A stretch of 64,000 bases of DNA from DAOUJW01 sp965218945 (GCA_965218945.1 OZ244718.1:2418001-2482000), one strand, 5' to 3'; shown: positions 44,479 through 52,598, counted from the first letter of the stretch. The notes: a model not told the origin generated them from the letters alone. Program-made: numbers and translations.

Positions 44479-44838
44479 ATGCCGAGAGAGCGAATAGACC
44501 ACAGCAGAATAGTCTACGTCGTGCCCCCCGACTTCCCGGAGCGGCTGGAGCTGCTCCAGGAGGAGTCGGGGCTGCCGTGGGCGGAGATCGCTCGCCGTCT
44601 CGGGACCTATCCCTACACCGTATGGCGTTGGTATAGAGGCCGAGCGCGGCCCCATTTCCGGCACCAGATGGCGCTGCTGGACCTGGCCGACGAACTGGGA
44701 CTCGCCCACCTGCTGACCGCGTGGACCCTCCCGGACGAAGCGCGGCGCGAGAAGCCCGCCAAAGACGTCCCGCCCGCGTGCGAGAGTCCTGGGAGGAAAG
44801 CCGCGCGTCGGCGAAGCGGCCGCCACCGCAGGGGCTGA
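44479..44838 (+). CDS. small XRE-like helix-turn-helix regulator
   Basis: The protein has 119 aa from ATG 44479, preceded by GGAAGGACC. An upstream TTG is less likely. The core is FPERLELLQEESGLPWAEIA, RRLGTYPYTVWRWYRGRARP, a helix-turn-helix related to the proteins at 13525-13791 and 59808-60134. The C-terminus is basic (KAARRRSGRHRRG) and probably binds DNA non-specifically. It marks the left side of the putative mobile element and lies between two copies of a ~48-bp repeat. It is probably a regulator of element genes. Confidence 0.75.
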   Translation: MPRERIDHSRIVYVVPPDFPERLELLQEESGLPWAEIARRLGTYPYTVWRWYRGRARPHFRHQMALLDLADELGLAHLLTAWTLPDEARREKPAKDVPPACESPGRKAARRRSGRHRRG

Positions 44839-45016
44839 AACGCAACGAGGACGGCGCACGCGGACAACGCCGCGGCGCGCATGGCGATGGGCTGCGCCCG
44901 CGAGGGGCAGGTGGAGCACGGAGGCGGACGGGCGCTGAACCGGCGGCGCTGCCGCGCCGCCGCCCGCACGTGAGCGTCGAGCTTGCGCCCCCGCCTGCCC
45001 TGCTCCGATGATTTCG

Positions 45017-45123
45017 GGCAACAAAAAAAGCCCGCACACATGGGAAGCCGGGGGAGGCCGCCGTCGATACGGCGACAACCTCCCCCCTTGAGTGACGGCC
45101 CGGCGGTACTACGCCGGGCCGTC
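45017..45123 (-). terminator. terminator region of the four-XRE gene
   Basis: GACGGCCCGGCG (45094-45105) and CGCCGGGCCGTC (45112-45123) form a perfect 12-bp stem with a 6-nt loop just after the stop at 45136. Further along the minus strand a CCC-N8-GGG mini-hairpin is followed by TTTTTTT (45030-45024). The copy at 44263-44296 has TCC-N8-GGA followed by TTTTTT. The paired change supports a real hairpin. Confidence 0.6.
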
Positions 45124-45135
45124 GCCTGTGCCTCG

Positions 45136-46239
45136 CTAGGCGGCGGCCATCTCCGGCTGCTTCAGCATGGCGGAGTAGCCCCGCTCGACCACGTGCGTCA
45201 CCGACACCCGGCCCGTGCCGTCGTACCCGGCACGGTAGGCGAACTCCGCCTTCGCGCCCCAGGGCACGTGGCCGCCGACCCGGACGGCGGGGCCTCCGAA
45301 CTTGCCCCGGCGCCCCGGCCCGCCCGCGCCGTGCACCACCATCCCGTGCCGCTCGCCCTTCCGCCAGCCCAGCACCTTCACCTCGGCGGGCATAACCCGC
45401 TCCGCCTTCGTCGGCTGGAACAGGACACCGTGCAGCCCCTTCAGCACGCCCGCCGACGGGGAGGACTTGCCGTTCATGATCTGGGAGAGATGGGCCGAGC
45501 TGATGCCGGCGCGCCGGGCGGTCTCGTTCTGGCTGATGCCGTGAGCGTCCATCCGGTCCCACATCGCCTCCCGGTCGATGCTGGCGGGCTGCGCGGGAGC
45601 GATCTTCACCGAGGCCTCCAGCGCCGACGCGACCCGCGCCTGGACCTTCACGCCCATGTTGCTATGACCCCGCGCCACCATTGACATGTAGCCGTAGGAG
45701 ACGCCCACGCGGTCGGCCAGGTCCCGCAGGCTCATGCCCAGCTCCCTGGCCCGCTCCTGGATGTAGCTGCTCTCCCCGGCCACGACGACGCCCTGGCGGT
45801 TGGCGCACGTGGCGGGCGCGACCTTCGCCGGGGCGTGCAACGCCGACTCGACCCTGGCCTGGACCTTGACGCCCATTTTCTGGCGGCCCCGGGCAACCTG
45901 CGTCATGTAGCTGTAGGACACGCCAACGCGGTCGGCCAGGTCATGCATGGTCATGCCCAGGGTGCGTGCGCGCTCCCTGATGAAGCTGCTCTCGCCGGTC
46001 ACGACGCCGCCCTGGCGGTAGACGGTCCCCTGCCCAGGGACCTCTCCCAGCACCGCCGCGACCTTCTCCCGCATCTTGGGAGTCCACGGCCCGCGCCCGT
46101 TCGCAATCTGCGACAGGTAGCCCGCCGACACGCCCATCAGGGCCGCAAGCTCCTTCATGGTGCCCCCCCGCCGCCGGGCAGCAGCCCTGAGCTCGCTCTC
46201 CGCCGTCCTGGTTCCGGTTGCCATCGTTGCCGTCGTCAT
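45136..46239 (-). CDS. regulator with four tandem XRE helix-turn-helix domains
   Basis: The protein has 367 aa. ATG 46239 has AAGGAGGAG 8 bp upstream. Four lambda-repressor-like domains follow one another: KELAALMGVSAGYLSQIANG (about residues 28-47), MHDLADRVGVSYSYMTQVAR (about 96-115), LRDLADRVGVSYGYMSMVAR (about 166-185) and NETARRAGISSAHLSQIMNG (about 232-251). Domains 2 and 3 are close duplicates with the linker GVVVAGESSYIQERARELGM. The C-terminal 90 residues are a basic Gly-rich segment and a small strand-rich end (AEFAYRAGYDGTGRVSVTHV). Four XRE domains in one chain are unusual and would suit binding to spaced operator arrays. It lies next to a non-coding repeat array, which could be its target. 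A leader peptide and hairpins precede it. Confidence 0.85.
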   Translation of the reverse strand: MTTATMATGTRTAESELRAAARRRGGTMKELAALMGVSAGYLSQIANGRGPWTPKMREKVAAVLGEVPGQGTVYRQGGVVTGESSFIRERARTLGMTMHDLADRVGVSYSYMTQVARGRQKMGVKVQARVESALHAPAKVAPATCANRQGVVVAGESSYIQERARELGMSLRDLADRVGVSYGYMSMVARGHSNMGVKVQARVASALEASVKIAPAQPASIDREAMWDRMDAHGISQNETARRAGISSAHLSQIMNGKSSPSAGVLKGLHGVLFQPTKAERVMPAEVKVLGWRKGERHGMVVHGAGGPGRRGKFGGPAVRVGGHVPWGAKAEFAYRAGYDGTGRVSVTHVVERGYSAMLKQPEMAAA

Positions 46240-46282
46240 CGGTAACTCCTCCTTCTGTTGTGTTGTGTTGCCGTTGGCCTGC

Positions 46283-46335
46283 GCCCGCTTGCGGGCAAAG
46301 AAGAAGGGCCGTCCCCCTGTGTGGAGACGACCCTT
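46283..46335 (-). promoter_or_regulatory. attenuator-like hairpins before the four-XRE gene
   Basis: Read on the minus strand, AAGGGTCGTC (46335-46326) pairs with GACGGCCCTT (46313-46304), one mismatch, and is followed by CTTCTTTG. Immediately after comes GCCCGC-AA-GCGGGC (46296-46283). Both lie between a short leader frame (46404-46375) and the gene start at 46239. The layout fits transcription or translation attenuation. Confidence 0.45.
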
Positions 46336-46374
46336 GTGAATGGGGATGTGTTGTGAGACCCGGAGGCCCCGCCG

Positions 46375-46404
46375 TCAGCGGCGCTGGACCTCGTCGACGT
46401 GCAT
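46375..46404 (-). CDS. possible 9-residue leader peptide
   Basis: A strong ribosome-binding site AAGGAGGAG stands 4-5 bp before an ATG at 46404 that encodes MHVDEVQRR and stops with TGA. The quality of the ribosome-binding site for so short a frame, and the hairpins that follow before the four-XRE gene, suggest a regulatory leader. Expression is unproven. Confidence 0.4.
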   Translation of the reverse strand: MHVDEVQRR

Positions 46405-46439
46405 GGACTCCTCCTTTCAGTTGTTGACCCGTGCAGGCA

Positions 46440-47431
46440 TCCACGGCGGGAGTCATTGGTGATGGGGTTGACGAAAGACGCACTCCGCCCACGGTCGGAT
46501 GCCGGACGCGGGAAACGGAGCGGAGGGTGAAGAAAGACGCAGCTCGCCCCAGGGTGCTTCGCCGGGGAATCGACTCCGGGGGAGCTGCTACGAGGGGAGC
46601 GACCGTCCTACGACCTCATCGCAGGACGGCGCAGGTGAAAAAGGCGCAGCTCGTCCAGGATGCGTAGCGTCAGAGTTGGGGGAAGCTGCAACAAGAGGTG
46701 AAGCGGCCGGCCCACGACGTGGCCGCAGGCCGACGCATGGGAGAAAGACGCAGCTCGGCCCAGGGCGCAGAACGTCCGTGAGAGCTGCGAGACGTGAAGC
46801 GGCCAGCCTGCTTTCATCGGCAGACCGGCGCGTGTCGAAGCTGCGGCCTAGCTGTCAGTCAGCCATGCCGCAAGGCATGAGGAGCCGGTCGAAGCGACAG
46901 ACGCACTTCGACCGACTGGTGGAGGACGGGGCGCAGGGTGCACTCCGTCCTGGCGTCCAACGGATGAGGCGATCAACCCCAAGCACCGGACGATTGCCCA
47001 ACGGAAGGAGCGATCAACCCCGACCGTCAGGCGGGTGTCCAGTGACGGAAGCGATCAACCCCAACCGCCAGACCGGTGTCCAGCGGGAGAAGGGCTTATC
47101 ACTCCAACCGCCGGACTGGGCCGAGGACGAAGGGCTAAGTCAACTCCGTCGTTTCGGTCCGCGCTACCTGCGAAGGACCAACGTCAACTCCGCTTCAGCA
47201 GCATTCCCTCGTGGGAGACTGGGGGAGAGCGAATCATCCTCCGGTCATGCCCGTGCAACAGGGATCACGCACCCAGGGTTTCTATGGTCGGAAACCTTGG
47301 AGAAAGCCAAACAGTGAGGCTAGTATCACCGCTCCGAGACCCGCAAAAGAGGGCCTGCGGCTCCCCTTTCGCAAACCGCCGCCAAATCGTTCACTAAAGT
47401 TGCCTGCAAACCCGCCGCACGCCCGGACAGG
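46440..47431. repeat. non-coding repeat array: ~105-bp structured units followed by 41-bp units
   Basis: Three units start GAAAGACGCAGCTCG or close to it at 46532, 46637 and 46743 (periods 107 and 104), with a partial one at 46473. Each contains CGCAGCTC paired with GAGCTGC 35-45 bp on, then an inverted GCGRCCRNCC...CGCAGRCCGRCGCA element. From 46971 a second tandem repeat begins: GATCAACCCC at 46971, 47012 and 47053 (41-bp period), decaying to about 47200. Periods are not multiples of three, so a long open frame across it is not a gene. It may be an origin, a transfer site, an operator array or a structured RNA. Confidence 0.6.
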
Positions 47432-48250
47432 CTATCGCCACAAGAGTCCGAGGCTCAGCCTGTTCAGAAGCTCCCGCTTCTTCAGCGCTCTCCGCGTGTC
47501 GAAGAGCGCCGTCCTTCGCCAGTTGGTCTGCCCGTCGCGGTCGAACCCCCGCAGCGGCCGCTTCTCGGGCGGCAGCGTCATCCCGTGGTCTTCGAGCAGG
47601 GCCAGCTCCACCCCCCGCAGACGCTCCTCCTCCGCCAGCCAGTCCAGGCCATTGCCCTCGTTGGAGTGAGCGTCCTTCAGCCCCCGCCACTCGACGATCA
47701 TCGGCCACGCATCGCCGAACACCTCCTCGTCGTCCTCGTCAGGCTCAAGGGTCACCAGGTCGGGGTACTCCCGCTTCATCCTGGGCCTCGACGAGGGTCT
47801 CCTTCCAGAGTCCGACGCACCTGCTTCCGCCGGGGAGGGACCGGCGCCGGCATGACCGGCCCCGGTCCCCTGGGCTTCGACCCGGCCCTCGATGGCAGCC
47901 ATTCGCCTGCGCAGCTCCTTGCCCAGCTCGTCATGCCCCTTCTCATGCGCCTCCCGGCCCCTCTCCAGCGCCTCGACCCGGCTCTCCAGCTTATCGTTGC
48001 GCTCCCGCTGCCGGGCCGCAGCCGAGCCGACGCCCTCCTGCAACGCACGCTCCAGGGCCTGCCGCACCCGCCTCGACAGCTGCCCAGTCCTGGCGCACTC
48101 GGCCACCGTCCGCTGGTCCAGCTCCAGCACCCGCGCCGCGCCCTTGAAGCCCTTGTCCCGCACCAGCTCTTGCAGCAGCGTCATCAGCCGCATGTGGTGC
48201 ATGTTCTCGATGTCCTTGCTGTCCTCGATGCCGTGTTCTGTCGTTTTCAT
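47432..48250 (-). CDS. hypothetical protein with N-terminal helix-turn-helix-like region and coiled coil
   Basis: The protein has 272 aa. ATG 48250 is preceded by GGGAG. Residues 15-60 (LMTLLQELVRDKGFKGAARV, LELDQRTVAECARTGQ) look like a helix-turn-helix. Residues about 70-125 form a charged coiled coil (ERNDKLESRVEALERGREAHE). A Pro/Gly/Ala linker leads to a C-terminal globular part (FGDAWPMIVEWRGLKDAH, DWLAEEERLRGVELALLEDHG). I do not recognise a named family. It is divergent from the conjugation operon and separated by a 519-bp control region, so it may be a regulator or plasmid-type accessory protein. Confidence 0.75.
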   Translation of the reverse strand: MKTTEHGIEDSKDIENMHHMRLMTLLQELVRDKGFKGAARVLELDQRTVAECARTGQLSRRVRQALERALQEGVGSAAARQRERNDKLESRVEALERGREAHEKGHDELGKELRRRMAAIEGRVEAQGTGAGHAGAGPSPAEAGASDSGRRPSSRPRMKREYPDLVTLEPDEDDEEVFGDAWPMIVEWRGLKDAHSNEGNGLDWLAEEERLRGVELALLEDHGMTLPPEKRPLRGFDRDGQTNWRRTALFDTRRALKKRELLNRLSLGLLWR

Positions 48251-48769
48251 GGCTCTTTTCTCCCTCGCAGTATCTCTCCTGAGCTAATGTCCGGCCCTTC
48301 CAGCGGCCTCTGACCACTGTTTTGGGGCACGTCATGCACCCCCACTTCAATCGCATTTTCCGGGGCCTAATGTCATTGGGACGCCGCTCCAACCGACCCG
48401 CCGATGTCATTCCCCACGTTTGGCGATGTCATTGCCGTCCGGAACGCCATCATTCGGAAAAGTGTTTCCTGTTTACGTCCTGTAGGGGGCGATTTACCCC
48501 TGTTTCAGCTATGAATTCACGACTCTGGCCGCTCTGTTACCAAACTCAAACTCCTGTACACCCCCAATACTGCACGAAAGGGGCCGAAAAAAAGAGGGCC
48601 TATAACCCCCCGCATCCCTGCGCAGAGTCACGGGGGAACGGCCCGTAACGCCCCGCATCCCTGCGCAGAGCTATGAGGGGTCTTATTTCCAGTTTCATTT
48701 GGTCACACTTTTTTGCGACCGCCGCAATCCGGCCATTGGCGGCAGACCGCAGAAGAGAGGTGAACGAAG
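48251..48769. promoter_or_regulatory. divergent control region with TGTCATT boxes and 20-bp direct repeats
   Basis: TGTCATT occurs at 48371-48377, 48405-48411 and 48427-48433. CCCCGCATCCCTGCGCAGAG occurs exactly twice, at 48608-48627 and 48651-48670 (43-bp spacing). These lie between the minus-strand gene at 47432-48250 and the conjugation operon. They look like operators or iterons. I see no gene. Confidence 0.5.
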
Positions 48770-49381
48770 TTGGCGCTGAGATCGAAACTCCGGTCCATTA
48801 GAAGGCTCTTATCACTGGCAACCGCGCTGCTCCTGGCGGCGCTCCTCGCAATCCCCGCAAGCAACATCGCCCTGGCCCAGACCCCGCCTGACGAGCTGAC
48901 CCTCGTCAACGCCGACCGGGACTTCGTCGAGCGCAAGGGCGGCGGCGAGTTCGTCGCCCGGCCCCTCTTCGACCGGCAGATCGCCAACCTCTTCTACGCC
49001 GTCCGGGACGCAGACACCGGCGACTGGATAAGCGCCATGTACCGGGTCAGGGGCGGCGAGAAGGAGAGAAGCGACGGCTGGGAGTATTCCTGGGAGTACC
49101 CCGACCTGGACGAACACCCCGATCTCGACCGCGACCGGGCCTACCTGCTGGTCATGCTGGCGGAGTCAGTGGACAACCACAGGGGCGACTTCTACGCCGT
49201 CATACCCTTCCACGAGCCGGGCCGCATCTGGGACAAGATTCTCTCCGCCCTCAACCCCGGACGCTGGGCGAGGGCCTTCGCCGGCTGGGTCATCGAGGGC
49301 GTCCACGGGACCCTCTGCGGAGTGGTTGAAAGAGCCAGCGGCGAGGACGCCGACAACTGCCGGAGGGAATCCGGCAGATGA
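48770..49381 (+). CDS. secreted protein, first gene of the conjugation operon
   Basis: The protein has 203 aa from a TTG start with AGAGAGGTG upstream. The N-terminal signal peptide (basic RSKLRSIRRLL, then a Leu/Ala core, cleavage near NIALA) exports the rest. The mature part is acidic and strand-rich (VERKGGGEFVARPLFDRQI, NLFYAVRDADTGDW), with a C-terminal amphipathic region. I do not recognise the family. Its stop overlaps the TrbL-like start by 4 bp (ATGA), so it is probably an external component of the conjugation channel in a single-membrane cell. Confidence 0.8.
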   Translation: MALRSKLRSIRRLLSLATALLLAALLAIPASNIALAQTPPDELTLVNADRDFVERKGGGEFVARPLFDRQIANLFYAVRDADTGDWISAMYRVRGGEKERSDGWEYSWEYPDLDEHPDLDRDRAYLLVMLAESVDNHRGDFYAVIPFHEPGRIWDKILSALNPGRWARAFAGWVIEGVHGTLCGVVERASGEDADNCRRESGR

Positions 49382-50355
49382 GCGACATCCTCACCGGCAC
49401 CCCTCCCGACCTGACCTACGCCCACGAGCTGGTGCGCCAGGCGTGGATGGTCGTCTGGGCCATCACGTCCGGCGCCCTGGTGGTCATCCTCGGCTGGATG
49501 GGCCTGAGTTTCATCATGGCCGAGCACCTGGGGACCCGTCAGGCGGGGTGGCGGGAGATGGTCCCCCGCCTGGTCCTCGGCCTCGTGGCCGCCGCATCGT
49601 CCCTCTGGTGGTGCGCCCTGGTCCTGGACGTTGCCGACGCCGTGTCGGGATTCATAGCCGTCTCCCTGAACGTCACGGCGGGCGACCTGCTCCGCTCCAC
49701 CCTCCACACCCTGATGACCGGCGTGCAGGCCGGGAGCGTGGGCATGGCCCTGCTGCTTGCCGTCCTCTACCTCGTCTACGGCTTCTTCGTCCTCTACGTG
49801 ATCGTGCAGATGGTTCTGCGCCTGGCGTTGATCGACCTCCTGCTGGCCCTGGCCCCCATCGCGTTGGGGCTGTGGATTCTGCCCCACACGGCGGGCTGGG
49901 GCCGCCACTGGCTCAAGCTCTTCATGACGACGGTGTTCCAGCAGGCCATCCAGCTCATCGCGCTGGCCCTGGGCTTCGGGTTCCTGAACGAGGTCGCGGC
50001 CATCGCCGCCTTCGAGCCGGTGCAGGACCTGATCTGGAAGCTGCTGTTGTCCCTGTCCTTCGTCTACATGGCGACCCGGGTCCCCTCGATGCTGGGCAAC
50101 GCCGGGACCTTCGACTCCTGGCTCTCGATGCTCTACTTCGGCATGAACCTCCCCTCTTCGATGGTGCGCGCGGCGAAGACCATCGGGCTGGTGGCGGGCG
50201 GAGCCGCCGGAGGACCGGGAGGCATGGCGGTGGGCGCGATGGCGGCCAGCGCGGGCGTTTCGGCCGCCGCCAGCGGCCTCAGCTCGGCGGCCTCGATGGC
50301 GACCCCATCGGCGGGCGGAGACGGCGGCGGCGAGCCCCGGAGCAGCGGGGAGTAG
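49378..50355 (+). CDS. TrbL/VirB6-like polytopic membrane protein of the type IV secretion system
   Basis: The protein has 325 aa with about seven to nine hydrophobic segments (for example VVWAITSGALVVILGWMGLS, LLLAVLYLVYGFFVLYVIVQ, and LALIDLLLALAPIALGLWIL), the TrbL/VirB6 pattern. It ends in a soluble Gly/Ala/Ser-rich tail from about residue 260. VirB6-type proteins form the inner-membrane part of the DNA channel. It is coupled to the secreted protein before it and followed, after a 146-bp gap, by the pilin-like gene. Confidence 0.85.
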   Translation: MSDILTGTPPDLTYAHELVRQAWMVVWAITSGALVVILGWMGLSFIMAEHLGTRQAGWREMVPRLVLGLVAAASSLWWCALVLDVADAVSGFIAVSLNVTAGDLLRSTLHTLMTGVQAGSVGMALLLAVLYLVYGFFVLYVIVQMVLRLALIDLLLALAPIALGLWILPHTAGWGRHWLKLFMTTVFQQAIQLIALALGFGFLNEVAAIAAFEPVQDLIWKLLLSLSFVYMATRVPSMLGNAGTFDSWLSMLYFGMNLPSSMVRAAKTIGLVAGGAAGGPGGMAVGAMAASAGVSAAASGLSSAASMATPSAGGDGGGEPRSSGE

Positions 50356-50420
50356 CCCCACCACACGACAACGAACAGGCGCGGACGAGAGAGCGCCGAC
50401 CAATACCACGACGGAGGAGA

Positions 50421-50480
50421 AGCGATGTGCAGCTAACGGAGCGAAGCAACCCCGACCGGTAGAGACGAGCGGAACGCTCG
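50421..50480 (+). promoter_or_regulatory. short gap element: mini-frame and hairpin before the pilin-like gene
   Basis: GGAGGAGAA precedes ATG 50425, which encodes only Met-Cys-Ser and stops. CGAGCG-GAA-CGCTCG (50466-50480) forms a small hairpin. The stretch 50437-50462 (GGAGCGAAGCAACCCCGACC) resembles the 41-bp repeat unit at 47008. It could tune expression between the TrbL-like and pilin-like genes. Confidence 0.3.
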
Positions 50481-50501
50481 GAGCAAGAGAGGAGAAACGG
50501 A

Positions 50502-50813
50502 ATGGAACAACTGACACAGACCATATCGAACCTGGTGGGCATCCTGCTGGGCGTCGTGGGAGCGATAGGCGTCGGCTTCTTCATCTACGGCGCGTACATG
50601 TACCTCACCGCCAGCGGAGCGCCCAACCAGATGGAGCGCGGCAAGAGCGCAATGATGACCGCCCTGGCGGGCATCGTCCTGGCCCTGGTCGCCTACGGCG
50701 TCGTGGAGCTGGTGATGAACGCCGTCGTGGACCCGGGAATCGAGATCGACGACGTGCTGCCCGAACCGCAAGCGCCGGACTCCGGTTCCAGCGGCGACAG
50801 CAGCGGCAGTTAG
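50502..50813 (+). CDS. VirB2/TrbC-like small membrane protein (pilin-like)
   Basis: The protein has 103 aa with two transmembrane helices (LVGILLGVVGAIGVGFFIYGAYM-like and ALAGIVLALVAYGVVELVM-like) joined by a polar loop (ASGAPNQMERGKSAM), the usual VirB2/TrbC topology. There is no long signal peptide. The acidic Ser-rich tail (PDSGSSGDSS) would face outward. It probably builds part of the conjugation channel. A similar protein is encoded at 52595-52912. Confidence 0.8.
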   Translation: MEQLTQTISNLVGILLGVVGAIGVGFFIYGAYMYLTASGAPNQMERGKSAMMTALAGIVLALVAYGVVELVMNAVVDPGIEIDDVLPEPQAPDSGSSGDSSGS

Positions 50814-50840
50814 GCCGACGTGAGGAAGGAGGAACAGAAC

Positions 50841-52598
50841 ATGAGAGAACACGAGGTACCGACTCACGTGCAGGCCGAGGACCGGGTGCTATTGGGGTTG
50901 ACCTTTCCGCAGATCGTGGCGGTGACGGCGGTGTGCGCCATCTCCTACGGCGCATACCGCTACGCCCCCGTCGGCCCCTCCGAGGTGCGCATGGCCCTGG
51001 CCGTCGTCTTCGGACTCTTCGGCGTAGCGATGGTCGTGGGGAAGATTGGCGGTCGGCGGTTGCCCCTGGTGGCCGCCGACCTGCTGAAGTACCGGCTGGG
51101 GGCGCGGGTCTACGCCGGGCAGACCGCCCAGCTGGTGAGGAGCGAGCCGCCCGCGCCGGCGCAGCCGGTCAAGAGCGGCCCCGGCCCCCTGAGCCTGATG
51201 GCGAAACGCGCCGGGCGCGGGCTGGGGAGGCTGCGCAAGCGCAGGAAGACCCGCAAGAACAAGGAACGCCGCAACGGAAGGATGCGCTGGTTCGGCAAGC
51301 GCAGGGGAAAGGACGCCGGGAACCAGCAGGCCCGCGACCACCGGGCCGCGACGCTGGAGACGAGGCGGAGGAAACCCCGCAGGGGGTTCCTGGCCTTCGC
51401 GGCCCTGGCCGTCCTTGCCATGGCCTTGGTGACCGTACCCCAGGTTGCCCTGGCCGACGACCACGAGCCCTGGCGGGACGAGATCGACTTCGAGGTCGAG
51501 GAGCCGGTAGAGGGGCGCAGGATATTCGTCGAGGGGTTGTCAGTAACAGGCGACCGCGCCGCCGTCACCCTGCGGGCCGCAACCGCCCTGGACATCCGGG
51601 TGCGGGCCTACGGCGGTCCTGAAGGCACATGGCTCCGCTTCTGGGGGTCGGGCACCCTGGCGGAGGGGGAGCGCATCGACTACTCGCTCCCCCTGAACGG
51701 CCCCGTCCCGTCCTTCACCGTGTCCTGGGAGGACACGCTCGGGCAGGCGGGAGCCCTCACGGTCAAACACGACCGGATCCCGTACCCCCTTCCTGTTGTG
51801 GAGGGCGAGCTCTGCGACCTTCGCATGACCTCCCTGGGCTGGACGCCCGGAGCGGTCAGCGGGGTCATCGAGTCGGAGTGCGTGTCCGCCGTCGAGGAGC
51901 CCATCGAGCTTCAGACGGTGGCCGGGCACCAGAGCGTCACCGAGACGGCCCTGATGGACGCCCAGGTGACGGCCATCACGGGGACCGTCGCCGCCGCGAC
52001 GGGAGCGTCGCAGGCAAGCGTCGCCTTCGTCCCCAACGGAGACACCCGCTTCAGTCTCAGCGTGCCCACGGGCGCGGCGATTCACGCCGTGAGCGTGGAC
52101 GTGAGCCTGGAGGCGACCCTGAACATCCCTCTCCCCCCGCTGACCCAGCTCACCCACCACCCGGAGCGCGTGGAGCAGGTCACCAGGACCGTGCACCTCC
52201 ATCGCCCCGGGGACAGCGACTACGACAGCCAGACGGTGACGGTCACCTGCGACGACGGCACTGAGTCATCCGCCGCCACGACGTCGTCCGCCACCGCGAC
52301 GGCCTACGCCTACGTCCCCAGCGCCACCATCGCCAGGGAGGTGACGGTGGATGTCCTGCACAAGGAGCACGTCAAGGCCGAGACGGTGGAGCGCTCGCCC
52401 ATCACGAGGACGAGGGGCGAAACGCTGGCCCCCGTATCAGGTACGGGGCAGGCTCTGGCGTCCGGCATTGGCAGCGACGACCCCTACGAGGCCCTGGCGC
52501 TGCCGGAGCCTGAGCCGGAAGACCCGCCCGGCGAGCAGGAGCCAGCCGACGGACTGCGGGGCTGGTTCGAAGACATGGGATGGGAGTGGCCTTGGTGA
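50841..52598 (+). CDS. PrgI/VirB3-like protein fused to a secreted strand-rich domain
   Basis: The protein has 585 aa from ATG 50841 (MREHEVPTHVQAED), which has AAGGAGG 8 bp upstream. Residues 1-70 are PrgI-like with two membrane helices (LGLTFPQIVAVTAVCAISYG, then ALAVVFGLFGVAMVVG). A very basic linker follows (RKRRKTRKNKERRNGR). At about residues 180-205 there is a signal-peptide-like helix (FLAFAALAVLAMALVTVPQVA, ALADD). The last 380 residues are extracellular, rich in Thr/Val strands and with few Cys, ending acidic. Two normally separate conjugation proteins seem fused. The stop overlaps the next start. Confidence 0.8.
   Translation: MREHEVPTHVQAEDRVLLGLTFPQIVAVTAVCAISYGAYRYAPVGPSEVRMALAVVFGLFGVAMVVGKIGGRRLPLVAADLLKYRLGARVYAGQTAQLVRSEPPAPAQPVKSGPGPLSLMAKRAGRGLGRLRKRRKTRKNKERRNGRMRWFGKRRGKDAGNQQARDHRAATLETRRRKPRRGFLAFAALAVLAMALVTVPQVALADDHEPWRDEIDFEVEEPVEGRRIFVEGLSVTGDRAAVTLRAATALDIRVRAYGGPEGTWLRFWGSGTLAEGERIDYSLPLNGPVPSFTVSWEDTLGQAGALTVKHDRIPYPLPVVEGELCDLRMTSLGWTPGAVSGVIESECVSAVEEPIELQTVAGHQSVTETALMDAQVTAITGTVAAATGASQASVAFVPNGDTRFSLSVPTGAAIHAVSVDVSLEATLNIPLPPLTQLTHHPERVEQVTRTVHLHRPGDSDYDSQTVTVTCDDGTESSAATTSSATATAYAYVPSATIAREVTVDVLHKEHVKAETVERSPITRTRGETLAPVSGTGQALASGIGSDDPYEALALPEPEPEDPPGEQEPADGLRGWFEDMGWEWPW

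Noticed and set aside
44096..45562. A 488-codon minus-strand frame
   Set aside because: It overlaps the end of the giant gene, the regulator at 44479 and the start-side of the four-XRE gene region, and reads as Arg/Ala/Pro-rich shadow sequence.
46969..47200. Possible CRISPR array
   Set aside because: The 41-bp units are similar along their full length, with no unique spacers and no cas genes nearby.
46499..47317. A 272-codon plus-strand frame across the repeat array
   Set aside because: Repeat periods of 107, 104 and 41 bp are not multiples of three, so the units fall in different frames; the product is low-complexity with no homology visible.
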